Positions 1-7,456 of a stretch of DNA of 64,000 bases are shown here, in pieces (within the stretch, counting starts at the first letter, position 1; each line of letters starts with the position of its first letter). Under the pieces are notes generated by a model that saw only the letters and a list, made by a program, of their open reading frames with translations, ran no database searches and was not told the DNA's origin. The position numbers and the translations under genes were made by a program. The stretch comes from Candidatus Poribacteria bacterium (GTDB lineage: Bacteria > Poribacteria > WGA-4E > WGA-3G): the NCBI GenBank assembly GCA_028820845.1, contig JAPPII010000012.1, positions 21,942 to 85,941 of the forward strand, given 5' to 3'.

Positions 1-38
1 TTAGTTGTCAGTTGTTGGTTATTGGTTAAGAGCCTCAC

Positions 39-67
39 TTGCAAAAAGCAGAGAACTGTGCTATACT
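39..67 (+). promoter_or_regulatory. Sigma70-like promoter, possibly leaderless
   Basis: TTGCAA at 39-44 and TATACT at 62-67 are separated by 17 bases, a good match to the housekeeping promoter pattern. The ATG of the next gene is at 76, only eight bases after the -10 box, and no purine-rich ribosome site precedes it, so the transcript would begin at or next to the start codon. Seen by eye only. Confidence 0.45.
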
Positions 68-75
68 TATGACCT

Positions 76-750
76 ATGAAACGCTTTTTCTTACTTTCCA
101 TGTTTCTATGCTTGATGGCATGCCAATCAGAGGATCAACGGGCAAAAGCATTTGTTAACCAACTGGGTGACACAGAAGTGTTTCGTCGCACTGAAGCAGG
201 AGAAGCCTTAGTCGAGATGGGCCCCGCGGCGATTGATGCCCTGATTCAAGGGTTATCCCATGAAAATCCTCAGATTCGTGAGATGTCCGTGTGGACGCTC
301 AGCGAGATTAAGACCCCGACGGCTCGCGTTGTGCCTGCAATTATCACCTCCCTCGCCGATCCAGAGGAGACAGTCCGCGTTGTCGGTTCGGTCGCGCTTC
401 AGGGTATAGGTGAACCCGCCGTGCCGTATCTTATTGATGCCTTAACCGCAGCACCGTCAGCGGATATTCGACTGAATGCCGCCTATGCGTTAGGCGAAAT
501 CGGCAAACCACTGGATACAATCATTCCAGCCCTCATCACCTCCCTCACCGATCCGGAGTGGAACGTCCGTCGACTTACCGTCCGTGCTTTGATTCGGATA
601 GGCACGCCAGCGGTTGATCCATTGGTTAAGGCACTGAATTCACCGGATCAAGATCTCCGTCGCATGGCAGAACGGGCGTTGAACGACATGGGCACTGTGC
701 GAGCACTTAGGGCAATTACAGAAGCAAAGCGACGGTCACTTGACCGCTGA
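76..750 (+). CDS. HEAT-repeat lipoprotein
   Basis: A 224-residue lipoprotein. The N-terminus has a basic start, a hydrophobic stretch and the lipobox LMAC with Cys16, so it should be lipidated and membrane-anchored. From about residue 35 to 215 it consists of roughly five HEAT/PBS-lyase-type helical repeats (phrases such as AVPYLIDAL and PALITSL), a scaffold that binds other proteins. No catalytic motif is visible. The partner is unknown. It ends two bases before the stop of the oppositely oriented DUF6178-like gene, so the two are convergent. Confidence 0.8.
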   Translation: MKRFFLLSMFLCLMACQSEDQRAKAFVNQLGDTEVFRRTEAGEALVEMGPAAIDALIQGLSHENPQIREMSVWTLSEIKTPTARVVPAIITSLADPEETVRVVGSVALQGIGEPAVPYLIDALTAAPSADIRLNAAYALGEIGKPLDTIIPALITSLTDPEWNVRRLTVRALIRIGTPAVDPLVKALNSPDQDLRRMAERALNDMGTVRALRAITEAKRRSLDR

Positions 751-752
751 AT

Positions 753-1742
753 CTATTCAGCGGAGATTCTTTGCCCCTCAGTCCGAAGGCAGTCGTCCCA
801 ATAGGAGACAGCATACGTTCTTACAGCCTCCGGTTGATGTCCTTGCTCAAGGTACTGCGAGACCCAATCGAGCAGCTGTTGTCGGAGAGAAGGTCGAATT
901 TCACCGTCAACGTAAGCAAGTTCGTGGAAGTCCTGCCGGGTATCTGCGTCTAACTGGAAATCAATTTGACGATACAGCACAAGGTTAACTATCAATCCAA
1001 GCGTGAGCTGCTCAATAGGATTCGGGAAAATGCTAAGCGGCGGATCGAGCGCGAATAGATTTTCTTGTGGTAAGGCGTGAACGTAGTGGCATCGGTTCTC
1101 GATGCACGCCAGCTGCCGATCAATGGTGTCAACCTCAGCCAAGTGGATGAATGCTCTTGGAAAATCCGCCTCTCTGATTGTTACCTGAAGCGTCCGAATC
1201 GTTGTCCTATAGGTGAGCAACGCCTTTAGAAATTCGAGTTCCGTCTGTGTATAGATTGGGATGCTTTCGGTTTCCATGTCCGTGTAGTTTGCCCCGAGAA
1301 TCCGTTCTTCATCCGATGTAGGGGGCAGGATTGCGCCGTTGTCCAAAAGATGTCGTGCTCTCTCTAACAACTTTTCTGTTAACGTATTGCCGATTTGGAA
1401 GAACTTGACGACCCGGTTTTTGCGAAGGAGACGAACTGCTTTGTCAAGATCGCCTTTGCTGCCGTATTCTAATCCAAGACTGGTAAGCGTAAATGCGGTT
1501 TGAATGTGCGTTCGGAGTGCCGACTCATCCGAGAGGTTTTTCGTCTTCATTGTGATGAGTTTGTGGGCAATAGCGGCGATGTTCTGGTAGAGCGTATCCG
1601 CCTGTTCACGCGGAATGCCGTCGAGAGTATCTCCGTGTGCCAATGCCTGTGCGAGGAAGAGACGGCTATCAAGCGTTGCATCCGCTACAAGGGAGAATCT
1701 ATTCGTCTTTGTTGTCGAGTGCATCGTCGTCGTCATCCTCAT
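753..1742 (-). CDS. DUF6178-like protein, C-terminal half
   Basis: About 329 residues, mostly helical, no known function. The stretch ALRTHIQTAFTLTSLGLEYG followed by the segment ending in KFFQIGN resembles the second half of DUF6178 proteins, which are normally one chain of roughly 500-600 residues. Here the N-terminal half is the upstream gene in another frame. The first residues (MRMTTTMHSTTKT) are just the alternative reading of the acidic tail of that gene, so real homology starts near FSLVADATLD. Starts at 1745 (TTG), 1742 or 1724 (ATG) are all possible; GAGG lies upstream of the last. Either the halves are translationally coupled or one gene has been frameshifted. Confidence 0.6.
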   Translation of the reverse strand: MRMTTTMHSTTKTNRFSLVADATLDSRLFLAQALAHGDTLDGIPREQADTLYQNIAAIAHKLITMKTKNLSDESALRTHIQTAFTLTSLGLEYGSKGDLDKAVRLLRKNRVVKFFQIGNTLTEKLLERARHLLDNGAILPPTSDEERILGANYTDMETESIPIYTQTELEFLKALLTYRTTIRTLQVTIREADFPRAFIHLAEVDTIDRQLACIENRCHYVHALPQENLFALDPPLSIFPNPIEQLTLGLIVNLVLYRQIDFQLDADTRQDFHELAYVDGEIRPSLRQQLLDWVSQYLEQGHQPEAVRTYAVSYWDDCLRTEGQRISAE

Positions 1743-2514
1743 CAAGCGTAAGTGATTCTAAATCGACCTTTTCCATGAGATCGGCTTCGGTGACATCAAT
1801 ACCGGTTTCCTTATCACGCGCCTGGACGCGTTCGGCTCTATCCGCTTTTGCGGCATCAAAAACAGCAGCGAGTTCAGCTTCGACATTGCCCTCGGCATCA
1901 ATATCAGCGAGTTCGTTGATAAGTATTCCGAAAATCTCATGGTCTGCTTCCCAGATGGCATCGCAAATTGCCCGTGCGCGTTCGTCGGCATAGTCAATTG
2001 CAGGCGAGCCTGGGTCCATCAATTCATTTTCGAGGAACATAGCGGTGTATTGACTTTTGACTGTGATGCGTCCGTGGAGAAGGGTTGCTAATAATCGGAG
2101 GTCGAGTTCTCTGAGGAACCGTCCGAGGTCGTCCCGTTCGCATTCAGAAAGTTCAAAAAGCCAGAGGTCCAATGACTCTTCATCAAGTTTTCCATCCCGC
2201 CAAACGGCGATGTCAAGGAGTTCCTCAAATTGTTCGTTTGAGAGGCACGGCAATAGGACCGAGGCGAGTCCTGTACCGAGCATTGTATCAAGGACTTGGA
2301 GTACATCCTCGGTAGTACTTTCCTGAATAAGTTCGGTACAGTCAGGTACGAGATAATAAAGCTGCTCGCGTGATTTTGGGTTACGGGTTGCAGAGAGTAT
2401 CTCTAATTGTTGATGCTTTTCGTAGCTTTGAAAGAGTAGTTCTGCTTCGCGCGTTGGTAGAGACAGAAGTTTCTTACTTTCGGAGCGTGGAACCATTGTT
2501 TTCGGACTGTTCAT
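1699..2514 (-). CDS. DUF6178-like protein, N-terminal half
   Basis: 271 residues. The segment from SREQLYYLVPDCTELI through FEELLDIAVWRDG resembles the N-terminal part of DUF6178 proteins, with leucine-rich helical repeats. Function unknown. The C-terminus is very acidic (LTLDEDDDDDALDNKDE), and its last 44-47 bases overlap the downstream gene, which continues the family in another frame. The ATG at 2514 has GGAG eight bases upstream. The two proteins together have about the expected family length. Confidence 0.6.
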   Translation of the reverse strand: MNSPKTMVPRSESKKLLSLPTREAELLFQSYEKHQQLEILSATRNPKSREQLYYLVPDCTELIQESTTEDVLQVLDTMLGTGLASVLLPCLSNEQFEELLDIAVWRDGKLDEESLDLWLFELSECERDDLGRFLRELDLRLLATLLHGRITVKSQYTAMFLENELMDPGSPAIDYADERARAICDAIWEADHEIFGILINELADIDAEGNVEAELAAVFDAAKADRAERVQARDKETGIDVTEADLMEKVDLESLTLDEDDDDDALDNKDE

Positions 2515-2563
2515 GCCGATTCTCCATTATGAAACGGGTTCGGATACCAAGTAGCACCTTACT

Positions 2564-3328
2564 TCAAAAGTTATTCCTCACGAAATTGAGGTTTTTCGCT
2601 GCGGATGCCACTGGATCATCTTTTCCGGGCGTTTCCAGTACGAACCAACTGTCGTATCCAATAGCGTGAGTAGCGTCAAAGACTGCGGGGAAATCGACAT
2701 CGCCTTCGCCAGCGTGATTGCCGCTTGTATCCTTGATGTGCATCTGTGAAATAGCAGAACCGAGGCTCCGAATCTCGGCTGGCGAGTCGTAACCGAATCC
2801 GGTGGCGTTACCCATGTCATAGTAGACCCCAACGGCTGATGAACCGACGTTATCAATAATTCTTTGGTGCTGTTCTGCGCTTAAGGTTGATTCCACTGCG
2901 AGAGAGATGCCATATTTTTCGGCGGTTTCGGCAGCGGCTTTCAACCCGTCTATGAAACGTGGTGCGTCGATGTGGTCGTCCTCGATTTTACCGTTCCCAA
3001 AAAACGGTACCAGGATCACCTTCGCACCGAGTTGCGGTGCGGTCTCTGCGAGATATTGCAGCTTCGCGATGCCTTCGCTCCGTGTGCTATCAGTCGGATG
3101 CATAAACGAATAAGCAGTAAAACCACCGGGTGATAGTGAGGGGATTTCGACACCGGCTGCTTCTGCTAAACTGTTTACCTTGTCGATACCGCCATCCTGC
3201 CAGAGCAGATGCTCACGGTAGTTGACTCCCATGCAGACTTCGACACCGTCGAACCCAATTTCTTTTGCTTTCTGAAACGATTCTTCAAACGAAACGGGTA
3301 ACATTCCGTCCCTAATACCTACTTTCAT
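2564..3328 (-). CDS. Sugar phosphate isomerase/epimerase, TIM barrel
   Basis: A 254-residue (beta/alpha)8 barrel of the xylose-isomerase-like/AP-endonuclease-2 family, resembling L-ribulose-5-phosphate 3-epimerases. The expected metal ligands appear in order: Glu in AVEST, Asp in YDMGNA, His in MHIKDT and Glu in VLETPG. It probably isomerises a ketose or sugar acid in the cytoplasm; substrate cannot be read. A strong GGGAGGAG ribosome site precedes the ATG at 3328. It is divergent from the exported-protein gene at 3652. Confidence 0.8.
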   Translation of the reverse strand: MKVGIRDGMLPVSFEESFQKAKEIGFDGVEVCMGVNYREHLLWQDGGIDKVNSLAEAAGVEIPSLSPGGFTAYSFMHPTDSTRSEGIAKLQYLAETAPQLGAKVILVPFFGNGKIEDDHIDAPRFIDGLKAAAETAEKYGISLAVESTLSAEQHQRIIDNVGSSAVGVYYDMGNATGFGYDSPAEIRSLGSAISQMHIKDTSGNHAGEGDVDFPAVFDATHAIGYDSWFVLETPGKDDPVASAAKNLNFVRNNF

Positions 3329-3509
3329 AGTCTCCTCCCAAAGGATATAATCTACGATTCAGACTGAGTTTTGGATTAATTCTGAATTTTAACATAGTCT
3401 TAACCCGAATTGCAAGGAGATCTGCATTTTTTTAGATTTGTTTCCTTATAAGGCGTAAACTAAAAGTTGAGGCTACAAATCCGAAGTTGGAAAGTTGGAA
3501 AAAATAAAA

Positions 3510-3538
3510 TTGATTTTTTTCAATCAATATGTTAATAT
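3510..3538 (+). promoter_or_regulatory. Sigma70-like promoter for exported protein gene
   Basis: TTGATT at 3510-3515 and TAATAT at 3533-3538 with a 17-base spacer. Transcription would start near 3545 and give a leader of about 107 bases before the ATG at 3652. TTGATT also pairs with AATCAA (3522-3527), so the box lies in a small inverted repeat. The rest of the 3329-3651 intergenic stretch is AT-rich without an ORF. Confidence 0.45.
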
Positions 3539-3558
3539 ACTTTCGTAACTAATTATCT

Positions 3559-3629
3559 GTACGGACGAACCAAAAGTCATCTGAGAGGAAAAGTATCCTC
3601 TTTGGATACCAACAAATATCGTCCTGTAC
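3559..3629 (+). promoter_or_regulatory. Structured 5' leader, candidate cis-regulatory RNA
   Basis: GTACGGACGA (3559-3568) pairs with TCGTCC-T-GTAC (3619-3629) as a ten-base-pair stem with one bulged base, enclosing 50 bases. Inside, AGAGGA (3584-3589) can pair with TCCTCT (3596-3601), or GTATCC (3593-3598) with GGATAC (3604-3609); the two share bases and exclude each other. The ribosome site GAGAGGG of the next gene lies just downstream of the outer stem. It matches no riboswitch consensus I know. Confidence 0.4.
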
Positions 3630-3651
3630 AAAAAAACAGAGAGGGTATGTA

Positions 3652-4431
3652 ATGAAACAGATTACTTGCATAGTTGGAATACTGCTTTTGTCTGTATGTC
3701 TCATTCCTGGTGTTTTTGCCCAGAACTTGATGAGCGATGAATTCCAGGGGACGGGTCAAGACCTTCAGTCCTTCTGGCAGGTCAAGGATGGCGATAAGAG
3801 CCCTTGGGAGCTGCAAGATGGATTGCTGGTTGCCGAAGCGGGTTTCGATCAGAATGTATGGACTGACGATACATCTACACGTTTTTATCAGATCACGGAT
3901 CAGCAACAGTTTGACATTGAAACGTCAATGGTTGTTGATTACGCCGACGCTTGTACTGTGGCAGGCATCATCGTGTATTCTGCGACAACAAAAGATCACC
4001 AGGACCGTGATGGTCAGTGGGTAACATTGAAGTTGTGGGGCCGTGGTGCTGCGCAAGGCAACAATGCGGTGCTTCAATACCAACGTCGTCAGAATGATGA
4101 TGGGGCTTTGGGATATGTTGGTACACAAGTCGACTACAACCCAGACCAAGGTGTTATTCCGATTGAGCTCCGCGTCGCGCGCGATGGCGATGATTACGAG
4201 TCGTGGTTCAAACCGAATGCAGAAGGCGATTGGGTCTCGGTGAGTACAGTGACCAACGAACTCGAAGATCCGCTTGAGGTTGGCCTCTACGTCGGTATCT
4301 GTGAAGGCGCGAGTGCTACGGGTCGGATGACTGTTACTTTTGACTATTTCCTGGAGGCATCCAGCCCGGCGACACCGGTTGACCCGCGCGACAGGCTCGC
4401 TGTTACGTGGGGTGAACTCAAAGGACAGTAA
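3652..4431 (+). CDS. Exported concanavalin-like protein with C-terminal WGxLK motif
   Basis: 259 residues. Residues 1-23 form a signal peptide with likely cleavage after VFA, so the protein is exported. The body looks like a single beta-sandwich of the DUF1349/concanavalin A-like kind (DDYESWFKPNAEGDWVSV, then LEVGLYVGIC), suggesting glycan or polymer binding. The last 15 residues (DRLAVTWGELKGQ) match a motif seen at the ends of three other exported proteins here. Paralogue of the next gene, from which it is separated by a terminator. GAGAGGG lies six bases before the ATG. Confidence 0.75.
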   Translation: MKQITCIVGILLLSVCLIPGVFAQNLMSDEFQGTGQDLQSFWQVKDGDKSPWELQDGLLVAEAGFDQNVWTDDTSTRFYQITDQQQFDIETSMVVDYADACTVAGIIVYSATTKDHQDRDGQWVTLKLWGRGAAQGNNAVLQYQRRQNDDGALGYVGTQVDYNPDQGVIPIELRVARDGDDYESWFKPNAEGDWVSVSTVTNELEDPLEVGLYVGICEGASATGRMTVTFDYFLEASSPATPVDPRDRLAVTWGELKGQ

Positions 4432-4463
4432 TCGCGAAAGTTGTTTGTAGTTTTTCTGAGTTG

Positions 4464-4492
4464 CTGGCGGCTCTAATGCCGCCAGTTCTTTT
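4464..4492 (+). terminator. Rho-independent terminator
   Basis: CTGGCGGC (4464-4471) and GCCGCCAG (4478-4485) form a perfect eight-base-pair GC-rich stem with loop TCTAAT, followed by TTCTTTT. It lies 33 bases after the stop of the first exported protein and 16 bases before the TTG start of its paralogue, so it may separate or attenuate expression of the pair. Confidence 0.75.
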
Positions 4493-4507
4493 ATGAGGAG
4501 GTGAGAT

Positions 4508-5308
4508 TTGAGGTACACCGCTATTTTATTTTTTATTGGTTTTGTGGTGCTTTATGGCACTTCTACTGAAGGGGCAGAGTCTCTGGGTGATCCTTTTGAT
4601 GGAAATGCTTTGAAGAATCCGAATTGGAAATGGAAGACCTCTGATGTGGCAGATGTTGAACCGAAAGAATGGGATCTCGGGAAAACAAAAGCCGGATGGC
4701 TTCACGTCACGGGTGAACTGAATCGTAATCTCTGGCCCTCAGACACAACGAATCGGCTCTATCAAGAACATGAAGGTGATTTTGACATAGAGACGCACCT
4801 GTACATGGACTATGAAGATGCGTGTGTTGTTGCTGGGGTCGTTGCCTACTCGTCAACAACAAAGGATCGCCAAGGCCGCGAAGGTGAGTGGGTGACGATT
4901 AAACTCTGGGGTCGCGGTCCCGCAAACGGCAACAATGCTGTTATCCAATATCAGAAACGGCAGTTTGATGCGGGTGAGGGACTTGTGGGTGTTGTTCCGG
5001 ATTTCCAAGACCCAGCGGGTGAAATGGAGCTCTACATGCGGCTCCGGCGTGAAAAGGATACGTTTACGGCGTGGTGGAAACGGAAAGCCAATGATACTTG
5101 GATTGACATCGGTGAAACTGAACAAGAGTTTGATGAACCGCTTGAGGTTGGGATATACGTCGGTATTTGCGATGGCAAAGGCGAACAGATTGCGCAGTTT
5201 GAGTATTTTGAAGACCTTCTCGTGCCGTTTGATGTTTCGCCGCGTGCGAAGCTGCCGATTGCTTGGGGTGACTTGAAACGACGGCATAGCATGTCGGATA
5301 GTCGTTAG
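4508..5308 (+). CDS. Exported concanavalin-like protein, paralogue, with WGxLK motif
   Basis: 266 residues, paralogous to the preceding gene: both share the phrases DIET, VVAGV/TVAGI and VTIKLWGRG/VTLKLWGRG, then PLEVGIYVGICDG. It starts at TTG (4508), supported by GAGGAGGTGA just upstream and by the signal peptide that follows (hydrophobic YTAILFFIGFVVLYGTS). Predicted exported beta-sandwich, probably binding a carbohydrate polymer. Near the C-terminus it has KLPIAWGDLK, the shared motif, here followed by an 11-residue tail. Probably an old tandem duplication. Function unproven. Confidence 0.72.
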   Translation: MRYTAILFFIGFVVLYGTSTEGAESLGDPFDGNALKNPNWKWKTSDVADVEPKEWDLGKTKAGWLHVTGELNRNLWPSDTTNRLYQEHEGDFDIETHLYMDYEDACVVAGVVAYSSTTKDRQGREGEWVTIKLWGRGPANGNNAVIQYQKRQFDAGEGLVGVVPDFQDPAGEMELYMRLRREKDTFTAWWKRKANDTWIDIGETEQEFDEPLEVGIYVGICDGKGEQIAQFEYFEDLLVPFDVSPRAKLPIAWGDLKRRHSMSDSR

Positions 5309-5380
5309 CTGTTGCTACAGTATTTTTAAAAACAAATTTCATATCTATTATTTGTTTGTTGTAACTCTGAAAGAAGGTTT

Positions 5381-5939
5381 ATGGCTACATTTTATAAAGG
5401 TGCGGGGGTTGGTACACATTGGCATAGCCGTGATTCTCGCCGAGTCGGTTTTACCGCACGTTCACCTGAAACAGGTCCGACGACCGAAGCATTGATAGCT
5501 CATGTCGCAACAGGAACTATCAACAGTCCATATATTTCACTCACTCGCTCCTACGCAGTGGCATGGCACTATGCAGTATTTAGTAGTAAGTAGAGAACCA
5601 ACATCAGGCAATCCCGCCTACATATATGAAATAGAGATTGATGATTCGCTGCCTCATGGGCTTAATTTACTGGATCCGGCCAAAGAAGTTGTTCATGTTT
5701 TACCTCAACCTTTACGAGGGGTTGTTGACATGGAATATATGGCAGATCGTCTGAGTAAGCAAACATCTCAAGTCCCTAACCCGACGGGAGATTTCTCGTC
5801 CAATTTTGAGATGAAGTTAAGGACACTTATACATGCACAACGGGATGTGGAAGTGTTAATTTACGGTTATATACCTCCGTTTTGTGTAAAGCACCGTTTT
5901 GAAGTAGAATTTTCTCTATTAGATCTGCCTGTTTCATAG
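5381..5939 (+). pseudogene. ADP-ribosyltransferase-like gene with frameshift
   Basis: Two adjacent frames make one protein of about 185 residues. The first (from the ATG at 5381) gives MATFYKGAGVGTHWHSRDSR and ends at ISLTRSYAVAWHYAVFSSK; the second continues at REPTSGNPAYIYEIEIDDSL. The junction is at about 5575-5595 and needs a +1 shift. The order FY-x-G, S-L-T-R-S and Y-E-I-E-I recalls toxin-type ADP-ribosyltransferase folds, but this is a resemblance only. It could be a true pseudogene, a sequencing error or a recoded gene. The next gene starts 11 bases later and may be its partner. Confidence 0.5.
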
Positions 5940-5950
5940 GAGAGACTATA

Positions 5951-6544
5951 ATGAACATGTATGAGATTCGTAGCGTTGACCTGAAAGAGGTGCCAGGTAA
6001 TGATTTCATTAAATTCCTTAAGATAGAGATGCCTGAAAGAAAGGGTCATGGTCCCGTTCGCTTCGCTAGGGTTCGGTACGCTTTAAACGGCGGTCACACT
6101 ATGGAAGAGAACGGTTTGCCTATAGACTTGGGCAAAGGGATTTTTATCGCAACGCTTGAGGATGAAGAGCTCTGCGGAATTTCTCGAAACGAATTAGAGA
6201 AAGTTTTGCAGGAAGCCGCAGTCGAGATTGTTAAGATTGCTTGGAAAGAGTGGGATCCACCTAATATCCTTAAAAGCATATTAAAGGGTTATTCTTACCT
6301 GCAATATGATGAACACCTTTCTAAACCCCCAGATGTTTTGAAGTGCTGTGTTACTGATCCAAACAGTTCACGACATGCGGAAGATATTTTTGAGATAGCC
6401 CGTAGGTTAAATGTTACCACCGGTGAGGACTACAAGGTGTTCTATGGGGGTAACTCCAGTGAGGACGATAATTTCGATGAAGTCTGGACATGGTTCTCTT
6501 TAAGGAAACTTAATTTTCAAAAGGGCAGTTCTAACGAGAAATAA
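5951..6544 (+). CDS. Hypothetical protein downstream of ART-like gene
   Basis: 197 residues, not recognised. Soluble, mildly acidic, no signal peptide or membrane segment. The ATG at 5951 is preceded by AGGAGAG. It directly follows the frameshifted ART-like gene, so an antidote or immunity role is possible but rests on position alone. The C-terminal third (PNSSRHAEDIFEIARRLN and EDYKVFYGG) looks like a small alpha/beta domain. It is followed 17 bases later by the SUMF1-domain gene. Confidence 0.5.
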   Translation: MNMYEIRSVDLKEVPGNDFIKFLKIEMPERKGHGPVRFARVRYALNGGHTMEENGLPIDLGKGIFIATLEDEELCGISRNELEKVLQEAAVEIVKIAWKEWDPPNILKSILKGYSYLQYDEHLSKPPDVLKCCVTDPNSSRHAEDIFEIARRLNVTTGEDYKVFYGGNSSEDDNFDEVWTWFSLRKLNFQKGSSNEK

Positions 6545-6561
6545 CAGATTTCCGCCTTAAG

Positions 6562-7443
6562 ATGAAATGCACCTATTTCACAATTCTTGTCTTTATCCTT
6601 GTGATCTGTCGTGATTTCGCTATTGCCGAAGTCAGTAAAACTGCCCAAAAGGTCCTCACCACAATAGAATGGATCTCTATCTCCGAAGGCACGTTTCTGA
6701 TGGGTTCAACCTCTGAAGAAGCGGCAGCAGCTTACGAAGACGCGAAGTTGCGGAGTTCGATGCTTGAACGGCACACCTTTGATGCGGAGTTGCCGCAACA
6801 TCAGGTCTATCTGAGTGCTTATGAAGTCTCGCGGTATGAAATCACTAACGCCCAATACCGTGCCTTTGTTGAAGCGACGAACCGTCCGACACCGCGCGGG
6901 CATAACAGTGAGGAGACTTGGGCGGATGAGACGCTCAACACTGATACGCAGCCCGTTGTGGGTGTGACGTGGTTTGACGCTCAGGCGTTCGCGGAATGGA
7001 TTGGCGGAAGTCTTCCGACCGAAGCACAGTGGGAACGCGCTGCACGTGGGACTGAGGCACGTAGATATCCATGGGGAAACACGCCACCCAAGGCACGTCA
7101 GCACGCCAACTTCGCACGTCGCTACAACCGTCCAGTATCGGTCGGACAGTTTCCGCAAGGTGAATCACCAGACGGCATCGCCGATCTTGCTGGGAATGTA
7201 TGGGAGTGGTGTCTCGATGAATACAGTCCAACAGCCTATCAGCGAGGTGGTAGCAATGTGGCCCGAAATCCGCTCAATCTCCGCTTTCGAGATGTGCTTC
7301 GAGCGAGGGTGATTCGTGGGGGTGCATGGGATGTTGGTCGCGCGTTTCTCCGTTCAGGTTTGCGATTCAAATTCTATCCTTTGGATTCAACACATACAAT
7401 CGGGTTTCGGGTCGTCCGGCCGCGCCCGGAGATAAAAGAATAA
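6562..7443 (+). CDS. SUMF1/formylglycine-generating-enzyme-like exported protein
   Basis: 293 residues. A signal peptide (to about residue 22, IAEVS) is followed by a full SUMF1-type domain: ISEGTFLMGS, the segment HQVYLSAYEVSRYEITNAQY, LPTEAQWERAARG, DLAGNVWEWCLDEY, RVIRGGAW and the closing GFRVV. Family members oxidise cysteine to formylglycine or act as ligand-binding modules. The cysteines of true formylglycine-generating enzymes are missing near the C-terminus (SGLRFKF instead), so a binding or structural role is more likely. It lies just upstream of an ASPIC/FG-GAP protein. Confidence 0.8.
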   Translation: MKCTYFTILVFILVICRDFAIAEVSKTAQKVLTTIEWISISEGTFLMGSTSEEAAAAYEDAKLRSSMLERHTFDAELPQHQVYLSAYEVSRYEITNAQYRAFVEATNRPTPRGHNSEETWADETLNTDTQPVVGVTWFDAQAFAEWIGGSLPTEAQWERAARGTEARRYPWGNTPPKARQHANFARRYNRPVSVGQFPQGESPDGIADLAGNVWEWCLDEYSPTAYQRGGSNVARNPLNLRFRDVLRARVIRGGAWDVGRAFLRSGLRFKFYPLDSTHTIGFRVVRPRPEIKE

Positions 7444-7456
7444 CCTGCCTATCACC

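Noticed and set aside
740..2669. Several open frames opposite the DUF6178-like genes
   Set aside because: They follow the coding strand of the minus genes, have no ribosome site and no recognisable protein.
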